This document shows positions 8,901 to 16,721 of a stretch of 64,000 nucleotides of DNA, piece after piece; the stretch's first letter is position 1, and the number at the start of each line of letters is the position of its first letter. A program made the position numbers and the translations under genes. Where the stretch lies: positions 2,852,001 to 2,916,000 of the forward strand of contig NZ_CP093443.1 of the NCBI RefSeq assembly GCF_026168515.1. Direction: 5' to 3'. Under the pieces are notes generated by a model. It ran no database searches. It worked only from the letters and a program-made list of their open reading frames with translations, and was not told the origin of the DNA. Origin of the DNA: Brevibacterium spongiae. Its GTDB lineage: Bacteria; Actinomycetota; Actinomycetes; Actinomycetales; Brevibacteriaceae.

Positions 8901-9185
8901 ATGACTGACAACGTCTACACCTCAGATGTGACCGTCGACCAGGCAACACCTTCGCAGCTGGCGGAGTCGATCCGTCTGCGCGAGGAGCGCATCGCGGACA
9001 ACATCGACGAGCTCGTCGGCCGCATCCACCCGAAGGTGCTGGCGACCCGCGCCGTCAACAAGGCGAAGTCCGAGGTCGTTGAGGAAGACGGTTCACCCAA
9101 GCCCGAGATCATCGCTCTCGGTGCAGGCGCCGTGCTCGGTGTGGCAGCGCTCATCGTCGGTCTGTCCGGGCGCAAGCGTGGCTGA
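8901..9185 (+). CDS. DUF3618 family membrane-associated protein
   Basis: A 94-residue protein with the DUF3618 pattern SQLAESIRLREERIADNIDELVGRIHPKVL, an amphipathic helix, then a short C-terminal transmembrane helix (IIALGAGAVLGVAALIVGLSG) ending RKRG. The ATG at 8901 has GGGAGG upstream; a longer frame from 8871 is less likely. It overlaps the GroES-like gene by 8 bp, which suggests translational coupling. The family is common in Actinobacteria but has no settled function. Confidence 0.85.
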   Translation: MTDNVYTSDVTVDQATPSQLAESIRLREERIADNIDELVGRIHPKVLATRAVNKAKSEVVEEDGSPKPEIIALGAGAVLGVAALIVGLSGRKRG

Positions 9186-9498
9186 TGCCGCTCTGCCGAT
9201 CCGGATGCTCCATGACCGGATCCTGCTCGAACCCGGCGCGGAAGCCGGAGAGCGCAAGTCCTCGGCGGGCATCGTCATCCCTGCCACCGCGAGCATGGGC
9301 CGACGCCTCGTCTGGGGCAAGGTCGTCGCGGCGGGTCCGCACGTGAGGCAGGCCAACCTCGGCGATACCGTCCTCTACGATCCGGAGGAGCTCGCCGAGG
9401 TGGAGCTCGAGGGGCGGGCGTACGTGCTCCTGCGTGAGCGCGACGTCCACGCGATCTCCGAACCGGCCGAGCAGTCGAGTTCCGGGATGTACCTGTAG
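9178..9498 (+). CDS. GroES-like co-chaperonin
   Basis: About 106 residues with a GroES beta-barrel pattern: LHDRILLEPGAEAGERKSSAGIVIP, then GKVVAAGPHVRQANLGDTVLYD and a terminal LRERDVHAI. GroES caps the GroEL cavity in the cytoplasm. No groEL lies nearby, so this is probably a second, divergent copy of the kind found in actinomycetes rather than the main groES. GTG at 9178 overlaps the end of the DUF3618 gene; ATG at 9208 is the alternative start and matches the usual family N-terminus. Confidence 0.85.
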   Translation: MADAALPIRMLHDRILLEPGAEAGERKSSAGIVIPATASMGRRLVWGKVVAAGPHVRQANLGDTVLYDPEELAEVELEGRAYVLLRERDVHAISEPAEQSSSGMYL

Positions 9499-9594
9499 AG
9501 GTTGCGCGTGGCCGCAGGGCACCGAGGCGGAAACGCACCTCTGACCTGGGGCTTGCGACCTTCATCACAAAATCGAATATGGGCCGATCTCGGT

Positions 9595-9624
9595 TTGCAT
9601 GATCGGTCGACACCTGAGTAATAT
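9595..9624 (+). promoter_or_regulatory. Candidate promoter of tRNA-Lys
   Basis: TTGCAT (9595-9600) and TAATAT (9619-9624) are separated by 18 bp and lie about 30 bp before the tRNA. This is the most AT-rich stretch of the intergenic region and fits a sigma-70-type promoter. Confidence 0.5.
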
Positions 9625-9653
9625 TAATTCTCGTTGCGCGGCATGCGCGGCAC

Positions 9654-9728
<75 letters not shown>

Positions 9729-9734
9729 CGAAAT

Positions 9735-9773
9735 AAGGCCCCTCACCAGGCATAACGTCCGGTGAGGGGCCTT
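9735..9773. terminator. Bidirectional hairpin between tRNA-Lys and integrase
   Basis: 13-bp stem 9735-9747/9761-9773 (AAGGCCCCTCACC and its complement), flanked by A-rich and T-rich sequence on either side. It is placed to stop both the tRNA transcript (rightward) and the integrase transcript (leftward). Confidence 0.75.
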
Positions 9774-9797
9774 CGTTATTTCTATACGGAGTCAGCG

Positions 9798-9814
9798 ACC
9801 CCACGCTTACCCAT
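9798..9814 (-). repeat. Element repeat ACCCCACG, copy near attL
   Basis: ACCCCACGCTTACCCAT lies within 70 bp of the attL core and at the 3' end of the integrase frame. Closely related copies occur at 20851-20867 and, inverted, at 15630-15646. Position next to att suggests an arm-type integrase binding site. Confidence 0.5.
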
Positions 9815-10988
9815 CTTTTTCGTTCGACTTCCTGCCAAACTGATCGAGGATTGACGACATATCAGGTGCGGTTGCCGCTTTCGCCACATAGTGCGCCGAG
9901 GTGACTCCGGTCCCCGAATGGCCCAGCACGGCCGCCGCAGCTTCGAGCGTGGCCTCAGCGTCGATGAGCGTAGCCACCGACTTACGAAACACGTGCGGGG
10001 TGATGCTCGTCGTAGTCTCGAGCTCCTTGAGCGCAGCGCGCAGGGTGCGCCGGTAGTTGTTCGGCCACTTCCACGTCCCGGCCCCAGACGGGAACACCGC
10101 GTTCGTCTCCGTGGGGATCGCCTCGACGCTACGGCGCAGCAGCACGTCGACGACGAACGCCGGCAGGGTGAGCACACGATACCCGCTGGCCGTCTTAGTG
10201 TGAGCCTGCCGAGTCAGCCCCTTGTCCTTGATCGGAACCAGCGTGCCGGTGACCGTGAGGCTCGGGTGCTCGCCGAGGTCCACATCGGACCAGCGCAGGG
10301 CCAGCACCTCGCCGATGCGCATCCCGGTCCCGAGCATCACGTCCACGACGTCGAGCAGCTCGGAGGATCGCCGCGGCCCCTTCACGCCCTCGGCGCCCTG
10401 CCACTTGCGCAGACCCTCGCGCAGCTCACTCACTTCGTCGATCGTCAGCACCTTCACGGGCTTCCGCTTCCGGGCGGGTAGGCGCACCTCGCGCACCGGG
10501 TTCGTGCGAAGAGCATCGTGGCGCACGGCCAGGTCGAACATGCTCGTCAGCACTGACTTCGTGGTCTTGGCCCTGCCTGGCGTCTTGCCGGCCAGTGCGC
10601 GCAGGAACTGGTCGACGCGGGAGACCGTGGCCTCGATGATGAGGTACTCCCCCAGCGCCGGGCCGATGATGTTCTCGACGATGGACTCATAGCGTTCGAG
10701 GGTCTGCTCAGTGTGGTCATCGGATCCGCGGAGGTTCTCGGTCCAGATCTTGCCGAGCGCGGTCACCGTGGTGTTGCCGCTGATCGTGTCGCCGGCGGAC
10801 TCGACGCGGCCGCGCAGGTTCGCGAGCAGCTTCCTCTCGGCCTTGGCTCCACTGGGACCGTATGCCTCGACCTGCTTCGTCTTGCCGGTGAAGTCGCGGA
10901 ACCGTGCCCGAGCCCGCCATTTGCCGTCTGCGACCTCGGTGCGCGTGATCTTGCCCCATGTGCCGAGCTCGAGCCGTGGCCTACTCAT
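9807..10988 (-). CDS. int: Tyrosine-type site-specific integrase
   Basis: About 393 residues. An N-terminal arm-binding region (GKWRARARFRDFTGKTKQVEAYG) and a SAM-like core-binding domain (TVTALGKIWTENLRG...) precede the catalytic domain. Catalytic residues visible: Arg in GTGMRIGEVLALRWSDVD, H-x-x-R in ITPHVFRKSVATL, His in VLGHSG and the nucleophile Tyr in TSAHYVAKA. It catalyses recombination at the tRNA-Lys core and points toward its own attL. The ATG at 10988 is preferred, with GGGAGA 6 nt upstream; it overlaps the repressor gene by 8 bp, so both are probably co-transcribed and coupled. Confidence 0.96.
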   Translation of the reverse strand: MSRPRLELGTWGKITRTEVADGKWRARARFRDFTGKTKQVEAYGPSGAKAERKLLANLRGRVESAGDTISGNTTVTALGKIWTENLRGSDDHTEQTLERYESIVENIIGPALGEYLIIEATVSRVDQFLRALAGKTPGRAKTTKSVLTSMFDLAVRHDALRTNPVREVRLPARKRKPVKVLTIDEVSELREGLRKWQGAEGVKGPRRSSELLDVVDVMLGTGMRIGEVLALRWSDVDLGEHPSLTVTGTLVPIKDKGLTRQAHTKTASGYRVLTLPAFVVDVLLRRSVEAIPTETNAVFPSGAGTWKWPNNYRRTLRAALKELETTTSITPHVFRKSVATLIDAEATLEAAAAVLGHSGTGVTSAHYVAKAATAPDMSSILDQFGRKSNEKDG

Positions 10989-11802
10989 CGTCATTCTCCC
11001 TGTTCCCGAATACCTGCAATTTGAGCTCTTCTAGCCAACCTTCAAGTCGTTCGTCGAACAGGCCTCCCTCGGTCGTATCCCGCCGAATCTTGGCGTCAAT
11101 CGAAGGTGGGATCACGCCGTAGATGTATGCAGAGCGCAACGCCTGTACTGCATCCCTTAGCCGCAGATCGACCCTCTGCTGAGCAATGTCGACCTCTTCG
11201 CGATAGTCGTCCGGAGTGCGCGGAGCATTCCGCGCCGATGCCGCACCGTACCGAGGCGGTCGCCCAAATGACACGTCCTCGTAGTCTCGTTCCACCTTCT
11301 CAAGGAAGCTGACGGCGCCATGATATCTCTCCATTGCGGCCTCGAAGTTCCGGAGCGCCAAGAGCCTTGAGGTCTCAATCTCATCTGCCCATTTGTCCGC
11401 GCCCTGGCTGAACGCTTCGCCCTCGTATGGGCTCGCGGACGGCAGTGCGCCCAGTCCCCCTGCTGGAAGTAACGGCCAGTTGCCGGCGAACCACTCGACC
11501 CCCTCGATGCCCGATCTCTCAACCCCCGGCAGCACCTCAAACTTCTTTCCGGTCGCGTAGTCGAACAGGAGAGCTATGGGTGGCACATCAAGGGCAGCGG
11601 CGAGTATGGCGACTTCGTGGACGCCGATCGCACTCTTGCGCCCGATCTCGATATTGGCGAGCGTGCTCCGAGGGATCTCATAGCCGAGCTCCCTGGTCCG
11701 CTCGCTTAAGTCCGATCCCGTCATACCTTTCTCGGCGCGGATCTCTTTCACTCGCTTGGCGATCGTGTCGACCCACGACTTCCGCCATTCATCATTTCCC
11801 AT
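10981..11802 (-). CDS. XRE-family repressor of the integrated element
   Basis: About 273 residues. The N-terminal third is a helix-turn-helix of the Cro/C1 type (RVKEIRAEKGMTGSDLSERTRELGYEIPRSTLANIEIGRK). The C-terminal part is helical, with no clear peptidase (Ser-Lys or HExxH) motif, so LexA-like self-cleavage is not supported. ATG at 11802 is preceded by GGGAAGA. It is transcribed with int and diverges from the excisionase gene, the classic arrangement for a lysogeny switch. Base composition is lower in GC than neighbouring chromosomal genes. Role as master repressor is inferred from position and HTH. Confidence 0.85.
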   Translation of the reverse strand: MGNDEWRKSWVDTIAKRVKEIRAEKGMTGSDLSERTRELGYEIPRSTLANIEIGRKSAIGVHEVAILAAALDVPPIALLFDYATGKKFEVLPGVERSGIEGVEWFAGNWPLLPAGGLGALPSASPYEGEAFSQGADKWADEIETSRLLALRNFEAAMERYHGAVSFLEKVERDYEDVSFGRPPRYGAASARNAPRTPDDYREEVDIAQQRVDLRLRDAVQALRSAYIYGVIPPSIDAKIRRDTTEGGLFDERLEGWLEELKLQVFGNRENDDE

Positions 11803-11910
11803 ATTTACATCTTCCCGCGAGTTTCTATCCCATGTCAACAATTTATGCTACGGTGTCATTGTGGGACACGGAGATACCGACAATTTCCCATAACAGCAAA
11901 GGAGAGATCC
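11796..11910. promoter_or_regulatory. Divergent repressor/excisionase control region
   Basis: About 110 bp between the repressor and excisionase starts. It holds three related sequences, TTCCCATAT (11797-11805), ATCCCATGT (near 11828) and TTCCCATAA (near 11886), which could be operators. It also holds an AT-rich TTTATGCTA that could serve as a -10 region. No exact dyad is long enough to be certain. Confidence 0.45.
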
Positions 11911-12144
11911 GTGAGTGCATCAACTGCTCAGGCATCCGTCTCGTCAGTCACGGACGTAAACGGTGCGCACCTGACGCCGCGCCAGCTCGCCGAGCGCGAG
12001 GGTGTGCCGTTGCAGACCGTCTACGTCTGGAACATGAACGGCACAGGCCCGCGCATCATGCGCATCGGCCGCCACGTCCGCTACCGCCTCGCTGACGTCA
12101 TCGAGTGGGAAGAGTCCCAGCTCGACCCGAAGCCGGCAGCGTGA
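11911..12144 (+). CDS. xis: Excisionase-like HTH protein (MerR/HTH_17 type)
   Basis: 77 residues. The helix-turn-helix is LTPRQLAEREGVPLQTVYVWNMNGTGPRIMRIGRHVRYRLADVIEWEE, the standard winged-helix pattern of actinophage and plasmid excisionases. GTG at 11911 follows AAAGGAGA. It is the first gene of the rightward operon and directly opposite the repressor. It should bind att arms and direct the integrase to excision; a purely transcriptional role is possible. Confidence 0.85.
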   Translation: MSASTAQASVSSVTDVNGAHLTPRQLAEREGVPLQTVYVWNMNGTGPRIMRIGRHVRYRLADVIEWEESQLDPKPAA

Positions 12145-12154
12145 GGGGACCGCC

Positions 12155-12385
12155 ATGAACAGTGAACGATCCACCCGAGAGACGGACCAGCGGCTCGCTG
12201 AGCTCCGCGACATTGCGGACAGCCTGGGACTCGCTGTGACAGGCCGCTGCCAGTACTGCAATCAACCGATCTGGGATCCGAAGTCTCTCAGCGCACGCGC
12301 CGGTTCAGTCTGTCGAGTGCGCCATGGCAAAGAAAACGACCCTGCCGGGAATGTCGCCAAACAGTCCCCCGGCAAGGCCGCCTAG
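12155..12385 (+). CDS. Small zinc-finger-like protein (DUF6011-like)
   Basis: 76 residues. An N-terminal helix is followed by GRCQYCNQPIWDPKSLSARAGSVCRVRHG. The C-x2-C...C pattern with a Ser-Ala-Arg-Ala-Gly turn resembles DUF6011, a short metal-binding module common in actinophages. It starts 10 bp after the excisionase gene. Its role is unknown; DNA binding is plausible but not shown. Confidence 0.65.
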   Translation: MNSERSTRETDQRLAELRDIADSLGLAVTGRCQYCNQPIWDPKSLSARAGSVCRVRHGKENDPAGNVAKQSPGKAA

Positions 12386-12407
12386 ATCAATCCAGCAAGG
12401 AGCTGAA

Positions 12408-12563
12408 ATGACCACCTATAACGCTACATCTGATTCTACAGTCGACCACCGACAGGACGACTGCCGCTGCCCGGACGACCGCTGCGCCGGCTACCACCAC
12501 GAGGTCGGTGAAGCTTGCCCGTGCACCCGCGCCCTTGATTCCGAGGCGGGTGGTCAGCGATGA
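12408..12563 (+). CDS. Small Cys/His-rich protein, unknown
   Basis: 51 residues with CRCPDDRCAGYHHEVGEACPC, a Cys/His cluster able to bind one or two metal ions. AAGGAG lies 7 nt before the ATG at 12408. It overlaps the next gene by 4 bp. No family is recognised. Confidence 0.6.
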   Translation: MTTYNATSDSTVDHRQDDCRCPDDRCAGYHHEVGEACPCTRALDSEAGGQR

Positions 12564-13033
12564 GCACGACCATGCTTGCCGCGTACGACTGGCACGGCAT
12601 CTACGAACCGCAGTTCTTCACCCACGAGGGATCGGGAGCGTCCTCATACGCTATCGCCAAGTTCGCCGATGCGATCGGACTCCGATTTGCAGAGTGCAAC
12701 TTCCAGCGGCGGCACATCGCCAGCATCAGCGACGACACCGCGCTTGTGCACATCGGTATGTTCTGGCGCTACCACGGATCAGAGCCTTACGACCTCGAAC
12801 TGCGCAGCGTTCCTGACGCGACCGCCGATGAGCTCGATGTGCTCAGGGAGGTTGCCGCAGACGCTATCGCCGCAGAGGTGTTCTTTCCGGACATGTGGCG
12901 ACGACACCCGAGGCGGCAGAACGTAGATGGACAGATGCTCGAAATGGATTATCTGCCGATCGCCCTGGTCCAAGACGCCACCGGCCGCTCGCTCCACGCC
13001 GCCACCGCTCTCGATTCGGAGGTCTCCGCATGA
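12560..13033 (+). CDS. Hypothetical element protein
   Basis: 157 residues starting MSTTMLAAYDWHGIYEPQFF. Mixed alpha/beta with several aromatic residues; no signal, membrane segment or known motif. ATGA overlap with the upstream gene and a 4-bp overlap with the next show a tightly packed operon. Function unknown. Confidence 0.6.
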   Translation: MSTTMLAAYDWHGIYEPQFFTHEGSGASSYAIAKFADAIGLRFAECNFQRRHIASISDDTALVHIGMFWRYHGSEPYDLELRSVPDATADELDVLREVAADAIAAEVFFPDMWRRHPRRQNVDGQMLEMDYLPIALVQDATGRSLHAATALDSEVSA

Positions 13034-13416
13034 ACACCCCTACCCCGCTCGACGCTCTCAAGCACGTCGCATTCGCCGGCATCGATATTCTGGACTACAT
13101 CACCGAGGAACTGGCCCTCAATCACGACGTGGATGACGACTCCCACGTCCTCACGATGATCGCCAACGTCCGCAGCTCCATGCACACGGCATTGCAGTCC
13201 CAGGTGCCCTACCGGCTCGCTCCTCCACTCACGGAGAGCGGCGCCGAGGCTCCGCACTCCAACACCTATGAGCAGGCGCGGTTCTATTCGGACGGCTCGC
13301 CCGCCTACCACGACGAGCACTGCACCGTCCCGGTCGCAGGCGACGACGGGATGACGCACCTTGTGGCGTCGACTCGTCGCATGTTCCACCCGATGCCGGG
13401 AGGTGAGTCGGCGTGA
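13030..13416 (+). CDS. Hypothetical element protein
   Basis: 128 residues. The ATG at 13030 overlaps the preceding stop (ATGA). The N-terminal half is helical (LDALKHVAFAGIDILDYITEELALNHD); the C-terminal half has EHCTVPVAGDD and a basic tail. No family is recognised. Confidence 0.6.
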   Translation: MNTPTPLDALKHVAFAGIDILDYITEELALNHDVDDDSHVLTMIANVRSSMHTALQSQVPYRLAPPLTESGAEAPHSNTYEQARFYSDGSPAYHDEHCTVPVAGDDGMTHLVASTRRMFHPMPGGESA

Positions 13417-13646
13417 ACTGCGATACTCACTTCGGCTTCCACCCCGGTTGCATCAAGTGCGCCAACGACCGCATCGAAACCCTCGAATGGCTGGCCGACC
13501 TCGGCGAAGTCTGGACGTGCATGACCGTCGCTCGCGCCGGCTTCCCTTCGCTGGTCGCAGCCGAGCGCGCACTCTGCCGCGCAGGCCGCTGGGATCTCGT
13601 CGCACGCCTTCGTGACAATCACCAGGGGGTCGGTCTCGGTGTCTGA
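13413..13646 (+). CDS. Small Cys-containing element protein, unknown
   Basis: 77 residues with an N-terminal CDTHFGFHPGCIKCANDRIETLEWLADLG: C-x7-H-x2-C-x2-C could form a zinc-binding site, followed by helices. It overlaps both neighbours by 4-8 bp. No family is recognised. Confidence 0.55.
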   Translation: MNCDTHFGFHPGCIKCANDRIETLEWLADLGEVWTCMTVARAGFPSLVAAERALCRAGRWDLVARLRDNHQGVGLGV

Positions 13647-13977
13647 CAAGATCTACATCACCTACGACGAGAACGGCATCCCCATCGGTGTCGGCGATGC
13701 CACGGAGACCGCCGAGGTTCAACGTCGTCTCTTCCTCGATCTCATCGACCTCATCGGCGACGAGAGCCCCGAGTGGTCCGACATCGTGCCCCACCTCAAG
13801 GCCGTCCCGGACTCCATGATGATGCCCGTCCTGTCCGTGACGATCGCCCAGCTGCTCATCATGGTCAGCGCACCCTACGACTTCCTCGAGAAGCACGGCA
13901 TCGACTCGCGTGAGGCACTGCGCGAACGCTGGCACAAGATCATCGGCGACCTCGACGGAGGTGGTGACGATGAGTGA
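13639..13977 (+). CDS. Hypothetical element protein
   Basis: About 112 residues, helical and acidic (VQRRLFLDLIDLIGDESPEWSDIVPHLKAVPD), ending DGGGDDE. GTG at 13639 is chosen because it follows AGGGGG and overlaps the preceding stop; ATG at 13612 is the alternative. Function unknown. Confidence 0.55.
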   Translation: MSDKIYITYDENGIPIGVGDATETAEVQRRLFLDLIDLIGDESPEWSDIVPHLKAVPDSMMMPVLSVTIAQLLIMVSAPYDFLEKHGIDSREALRERWHKIIGDLDGGGDDE

Positions 13978-14320
13978 GCCGAAGCCGGACCCGCGCCCTT
14001 GGATCGGGGTCTACTTCTCCGCGTCCGAATACGGCCAGCAGCAGGGCTACAAGCGCGGCTACAGGGATGGTCACAAGGACGGCCACTTCGACGGCTGGAA
14101 CGCGGCCCTCGCCCGAGCCAAGGCGAACGACAACGAGTTCCTGAGAGGGCTCAGGGAACACATCGCCGATGAGCTCGCCAAGGCGGACGGCGACATCATG
14201 ACGATCCGCGCCGCATTCCTCGAGAACCTCATCAGCACATTGGACGCGAAGCGTCGCAGGGATGGATCTGATGTGCGAGCCCGACGAGAACGCGCCCGAC
14301 GACAGGAGAACGCAGCATGA
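13970..14320 (+). CDS. Gly/Tyr-repeat hypothetical protein
   Basis: 116 residues. A central GYKRGYRDGHKDGHFDGW shows a four-residue Gly-(Tyr/His)-x-x repeat, followed by a helical region with a basic C-terminus (KRRRDGSDVRARRERARRQ). The repeat resembles short Gly-Tyr repeats that form amphipathic surfaces. ATGA coupling to both sides. Function unknown. Confidence 0.55.
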   Translation: MSEPKPDPRPWIGVYFSASEYGQQQGYKRGYRDGHKDGHFDGWNAALARAKANDNEFLRGLREHIADELAKADGDIMTIRAAFLENLISTLDAKRRRDGSDVRARRERARRQENAA

Positions 14321-15609
14321 CAGACGCTTACGACGGATCACACGGTCTCGACGGTTCGTTCGCGGCCGACGAACCCCGTCGGATTGGCGGTTCCGTCGGA
14401 CCCGTCGGTTCCCTAGAGGGGTCGGCGGCGGCAACCGACGGCGGCCTGCTCGACGACGTACGGGCATGGTTCGCTCGCTACGTGCACACCATGCACGACA
14501 GCGACCTCGACCTGCTCACCCTGTGGACCGTGCACACTCACGTCGTCTCAGACCTATACACGACCCCGCGCCTGCTGCTCGACTCGCCCGTGCCGGGATC
14601 GGGCAAGACGACCGTGCTCGAACATCTGGGACACCTCGCCCTCGACCCCGTGCAGGCGGCATCACTGAGTTCCTCGGCGCTGCTGACCCGGATGCTCGCC
14701 GATCGCATGCGCACCGTCCTGATCGACGAAGCCGACCGATCGCTTGACCCGAAACTCGATGGCACCGCCGAATTGCTCGCGATCCTCAACTCGGGATACA
14801 AGCGAGGCGGGACACGCCCGGTCCTCACTCCCGACAAGGACAAGGGCTGGGTCGCTCAGGAGATGCCGACGTTCAGCCCGGTCGCCATGGCCGGCAACAA
14901 CCCCAACTTGCCAGACGACACGCGGAGCCGGATCATCCGCGTGCTACTCCTGCCCGACCTCGAAGGCAACGTCGAGGAATCGGACTGGGAGCTCATCGAG
15001 GCAGATGCCGAAGCACTCAAGCAGCGCATCGAGGTGTGGGCGGAGTACAACCGCGAAGAGGTCGGCGGTCAGCGTCCACCCCTGCCGGCCGGGGTGATCG
15101 GCAGGGCCAAGGAGCGCTGGTCTCCGCTCAAGCGCATCGCCGTTGTCGCAGGCGGCCGCTGGCCCGAGATTGTGGACGAACTCGCGCAAGCGGATCTCGA
15201 GCAACTCAAGCAGGATAAGGAGGATGGCATGGTCATCGACAAGCCCGCCGTGGTGCTGCTCAAGCACCTCGCAATCATCTGGGGTGACGAACCGTTCGTG
15301 GCGACCCGCGAACTCGTCGACCGCCTCATTGCCCACGATGCCGAGATGTGGGGTGAGTACTCGGCGTTCGGGAAGCCGCTGACCGCACAACGGTTCGGTC
15401 GGATGCTCGCCACGTCCTACTCGATCAACTCCACCCGGCAGGGCGACTCACCCCGTGGATACTTCCGTGCGAAGCTGCTGCCGGTCTGGCGTCGGATGGG
15501 CATCACCCCTCCCGAGCGAACCGACGGAGCCGACGGAACCGTCGAACCGACGGCAGAACCTGCCCCGCTCTGGGGGGTCAACCCGAACAGTGATAGGCGG
15601 GCGTCATGA
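14317..15609 (+). CDS. DUF3631 domain P-loop protein (probable replication helicase/primase-associated)
   Basis: 430 residues. Walker A is DSPVPGSGKTTVLEHLGH (near residue 90) and Walker B VLIDEADRSLD (near 135). A sensor-like PVAMAGNNPNLPDDTRSRIIRVLL (near 190) follows. The C-terminal half (KERWSPLKRIAVVAGGRWPEIVDELA...) matches DUF3631, found at the end of phage and plasmid primase-helicase proteins in actinomycetes. It probably supports replication of the excised element. There is no obvious primase active site, so a host primase or an unrecognised small protein would be needed. It is the largest gene of the early operon and has ATGA coupling. Confidence 0.85.
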   Translation: MTDAYDGSHGLDGSFAADEPRRIGGSVGPVGSLEGSAAATDGGLLDDVRAWFARYVHTMHDSDLDLLTLWTVHTHVVSDLYTTPRLLLDSPVPGSGKTTVLEHLGHLALDPVQAASLSSSALLTRMLADRMRTVLIDEADRSLDPKLDGTAELLAILNSGYKRGGTRPVLTPDKDKGWVAQEMPTFSPVAMAGNNPNLPDDTRSRIIRVLLLPDLEGNVEESDWELIEADAEALKQRIEVWAEYNREEVGGQRPPLPAGVIGRAKERWSPLKRIAVVAGGRWPEIVDELAQADLEQLKQDKEDGMVIDKPAVVLLKHLAIIWGDEPFVATRELVDRLIAHDAEMWGEYSAFGKPLTAQRFGRMLATSYSINSTRQGDSPRGYFRAKLLPVWRRMGITPPERTDGADGTVEPTAEPAPLWGVNPNSDRRAS

Positions 15610-15797
15610 CCGCTTTCTCAGCCAATCAGGTGGGTAAACGTGGGGTTTGCGACTCGGTATCAGATCAGCCCGCATCGTTCACACACCATATCCCCTGGTC
15701 AGATCGTCAGCGCGCACATTCTGGCCGAGACTTGACCCCAGATCAAGCCAATTGGGAGTCAGCGAATATCGACGTTTCCGTGGGGTGGTCATCGTGA
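15606..15797 (+). CDS. Small hypothetical protein
   Basis: 63 residues with an ATGA overlap to the DUF3631 gene and a GTGA overlap to the next. No motif. Its beginning lies over the internal ACCCCACG-type repeat, so its coding status is doubtful: the overlap pattern is good but the composition is unremarkable. Confidence 0.4.
   Translation: MTAFSANQVGKRGVCDSVSDQPASFTHHIPWSDRQRAHSGRDLTPDQANWESANIDVSVGWSS
15630..15646 (+). repeat. Element repeat ACCCCACG, inverted internal copy
   Basis: GTGGGTAAACGTGGGGT is the exact reverse complement of 20851-20867, with similarity extending over about 30 bp. It sits just after the replication-type gene, far from either att site. Confidence 0.5.
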
Positions 15798-15961
15798 CCT
15801 CCGAATGCACCCGATGCGGTCTCGAGCTCGGATCAGTGTTCGTCTTCGTCGACCGGCACACCCGCCTCTGCCTCGACTGCGCAGAGTCCAGAACGTCCCC
15901 ACACAATCCACGCAATCCACAGAACCCCACCAACCGGCCCAAGGAGGACCGAACCTCATGA
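15794..15961 (+). CDS. Small zinc-ribbon-like protein
   Basis: 55 residues. CTRCGLELGSVFVFVDRHTRLCLDC has two C-x2-C knuckles 17 residues apart, the pattern of a small zinc ribbon. GTG at 15794 overlaps the preceding stop; ATGA overlap follows. Possibly a DNA-binding or transcription accessory protein; no family assigned. Confidence 0.55.
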   Translation: MTSECTRCGLELGSVFVFVDRHTRLCLDCAESRTSPHNPRNPQNPTNRPKEDRTS

Positions 15962-16431
15962 ACCCCCGCGACCCCAACGCCATCGACAGCCGCCGCCGAG
16001 GCGAAAGACACGTCGATGATCGACTCGCCAAGACCCCCGGCATCGTCTACGTCGACTACGACACTCCTGCGATCGCCGAAGAACTGCACAAGCTGGCCGG
16101 TACCTGGCCGAAGATCGTCCACATTGACGACGCGACCTTCTGGCCCATCGTCGAGCGCCACAAGCTGCCCCCGCTCGATGAGGCCGAGGTGCAGAAGAAG
16201 ATCGACCACTTCCTCAACTCGCCCGGATCGTACGAAGAGAAGGCCCGGTACATCGATAAGCGGTACTCGCGCCGGATGCGCTACCGGATCACTCAAGCCT
16301 TCGGTGAACACATCGCCGAGGTCATCAGTCAGCGCCGGAAGGCCGAGCAGCAGCTCGCCAAGAGCAAGCCACCCAAAGACTCGGCCATGGACATCATGGC
16401 CCGAAACCTCGGCATCAATCGTGTGTCGTGA
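15958..16431 (+). CDS. Hypothetical element protein
   Basis: 157 residues, highly charged, helical in the C-terminal half (YIDKRYSRRMRYRITQAFGEHIAEVISQRRKAEQQL). ATG at 15958 overlaps the upstream stop. No family is recognised; placed between replication-type genes and the tape measure. Confidence 0.6.
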   Translation: MNPRDPNAIDSRRRGERHVDDRLAKTPGIVYVDYDTPAIAEELHKLAGTWPKIVHIDDATFWPIVERHKLPPLDEAEVQKKIDHFLNSPGSYEEKARYIDKRYSRRMRYRITQAFGEHIAEVISQRRKAEQQLAKSKPPKDSAMDIMARNLGINRVS

Positions 16432-16457
16432 AATCAAACCCAAAGGAGTCAAACGCG

Positions 16458-16697
16458 ATGCCAGTCAGTCAGCCTCCCGATCGCATCGGGTCACGCCTTC
16501 GAGATGGAGCCGTTGACCCCCGCGACGATGACTTCCTCGGCCCATCGAACGCCGGTAAGGCGAACCCCCACGGCCCCGAGGTCATCAGCCCCGGCCTACC
16601 CGACGAATGGCCCACCTACGCCATGTGGCGCCAGCACGTCATCGACCTCGGCCTCCCAGACCCCGGACCGCACCGGTTCGGCGAACACATCAACTGA
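16458..16697 (+). CDS. Small hypothetical protein
   Basis: 79 residues rich in Pro, Gly and Asp, with conserved-looking PTYAMWRQHVIDLGLPDPGPHRFGEH. ATG at 16458 follows AAAGGAG at 9 nt; a GTG at 16428 would overlap the preceding stop. No family is recognised. Confidence 0.5.
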   Translation: MPVSQPPDRIGSRLRDGAVDPRDDDFLGPSNAGKANPHGPEVISPGLPDEWPTYAMWRQHVIDLGLPDPGPHRFGEHIN

Positions 16698-16721
16698 ACA
16701 CCCACCGAGAGGAACACCACC

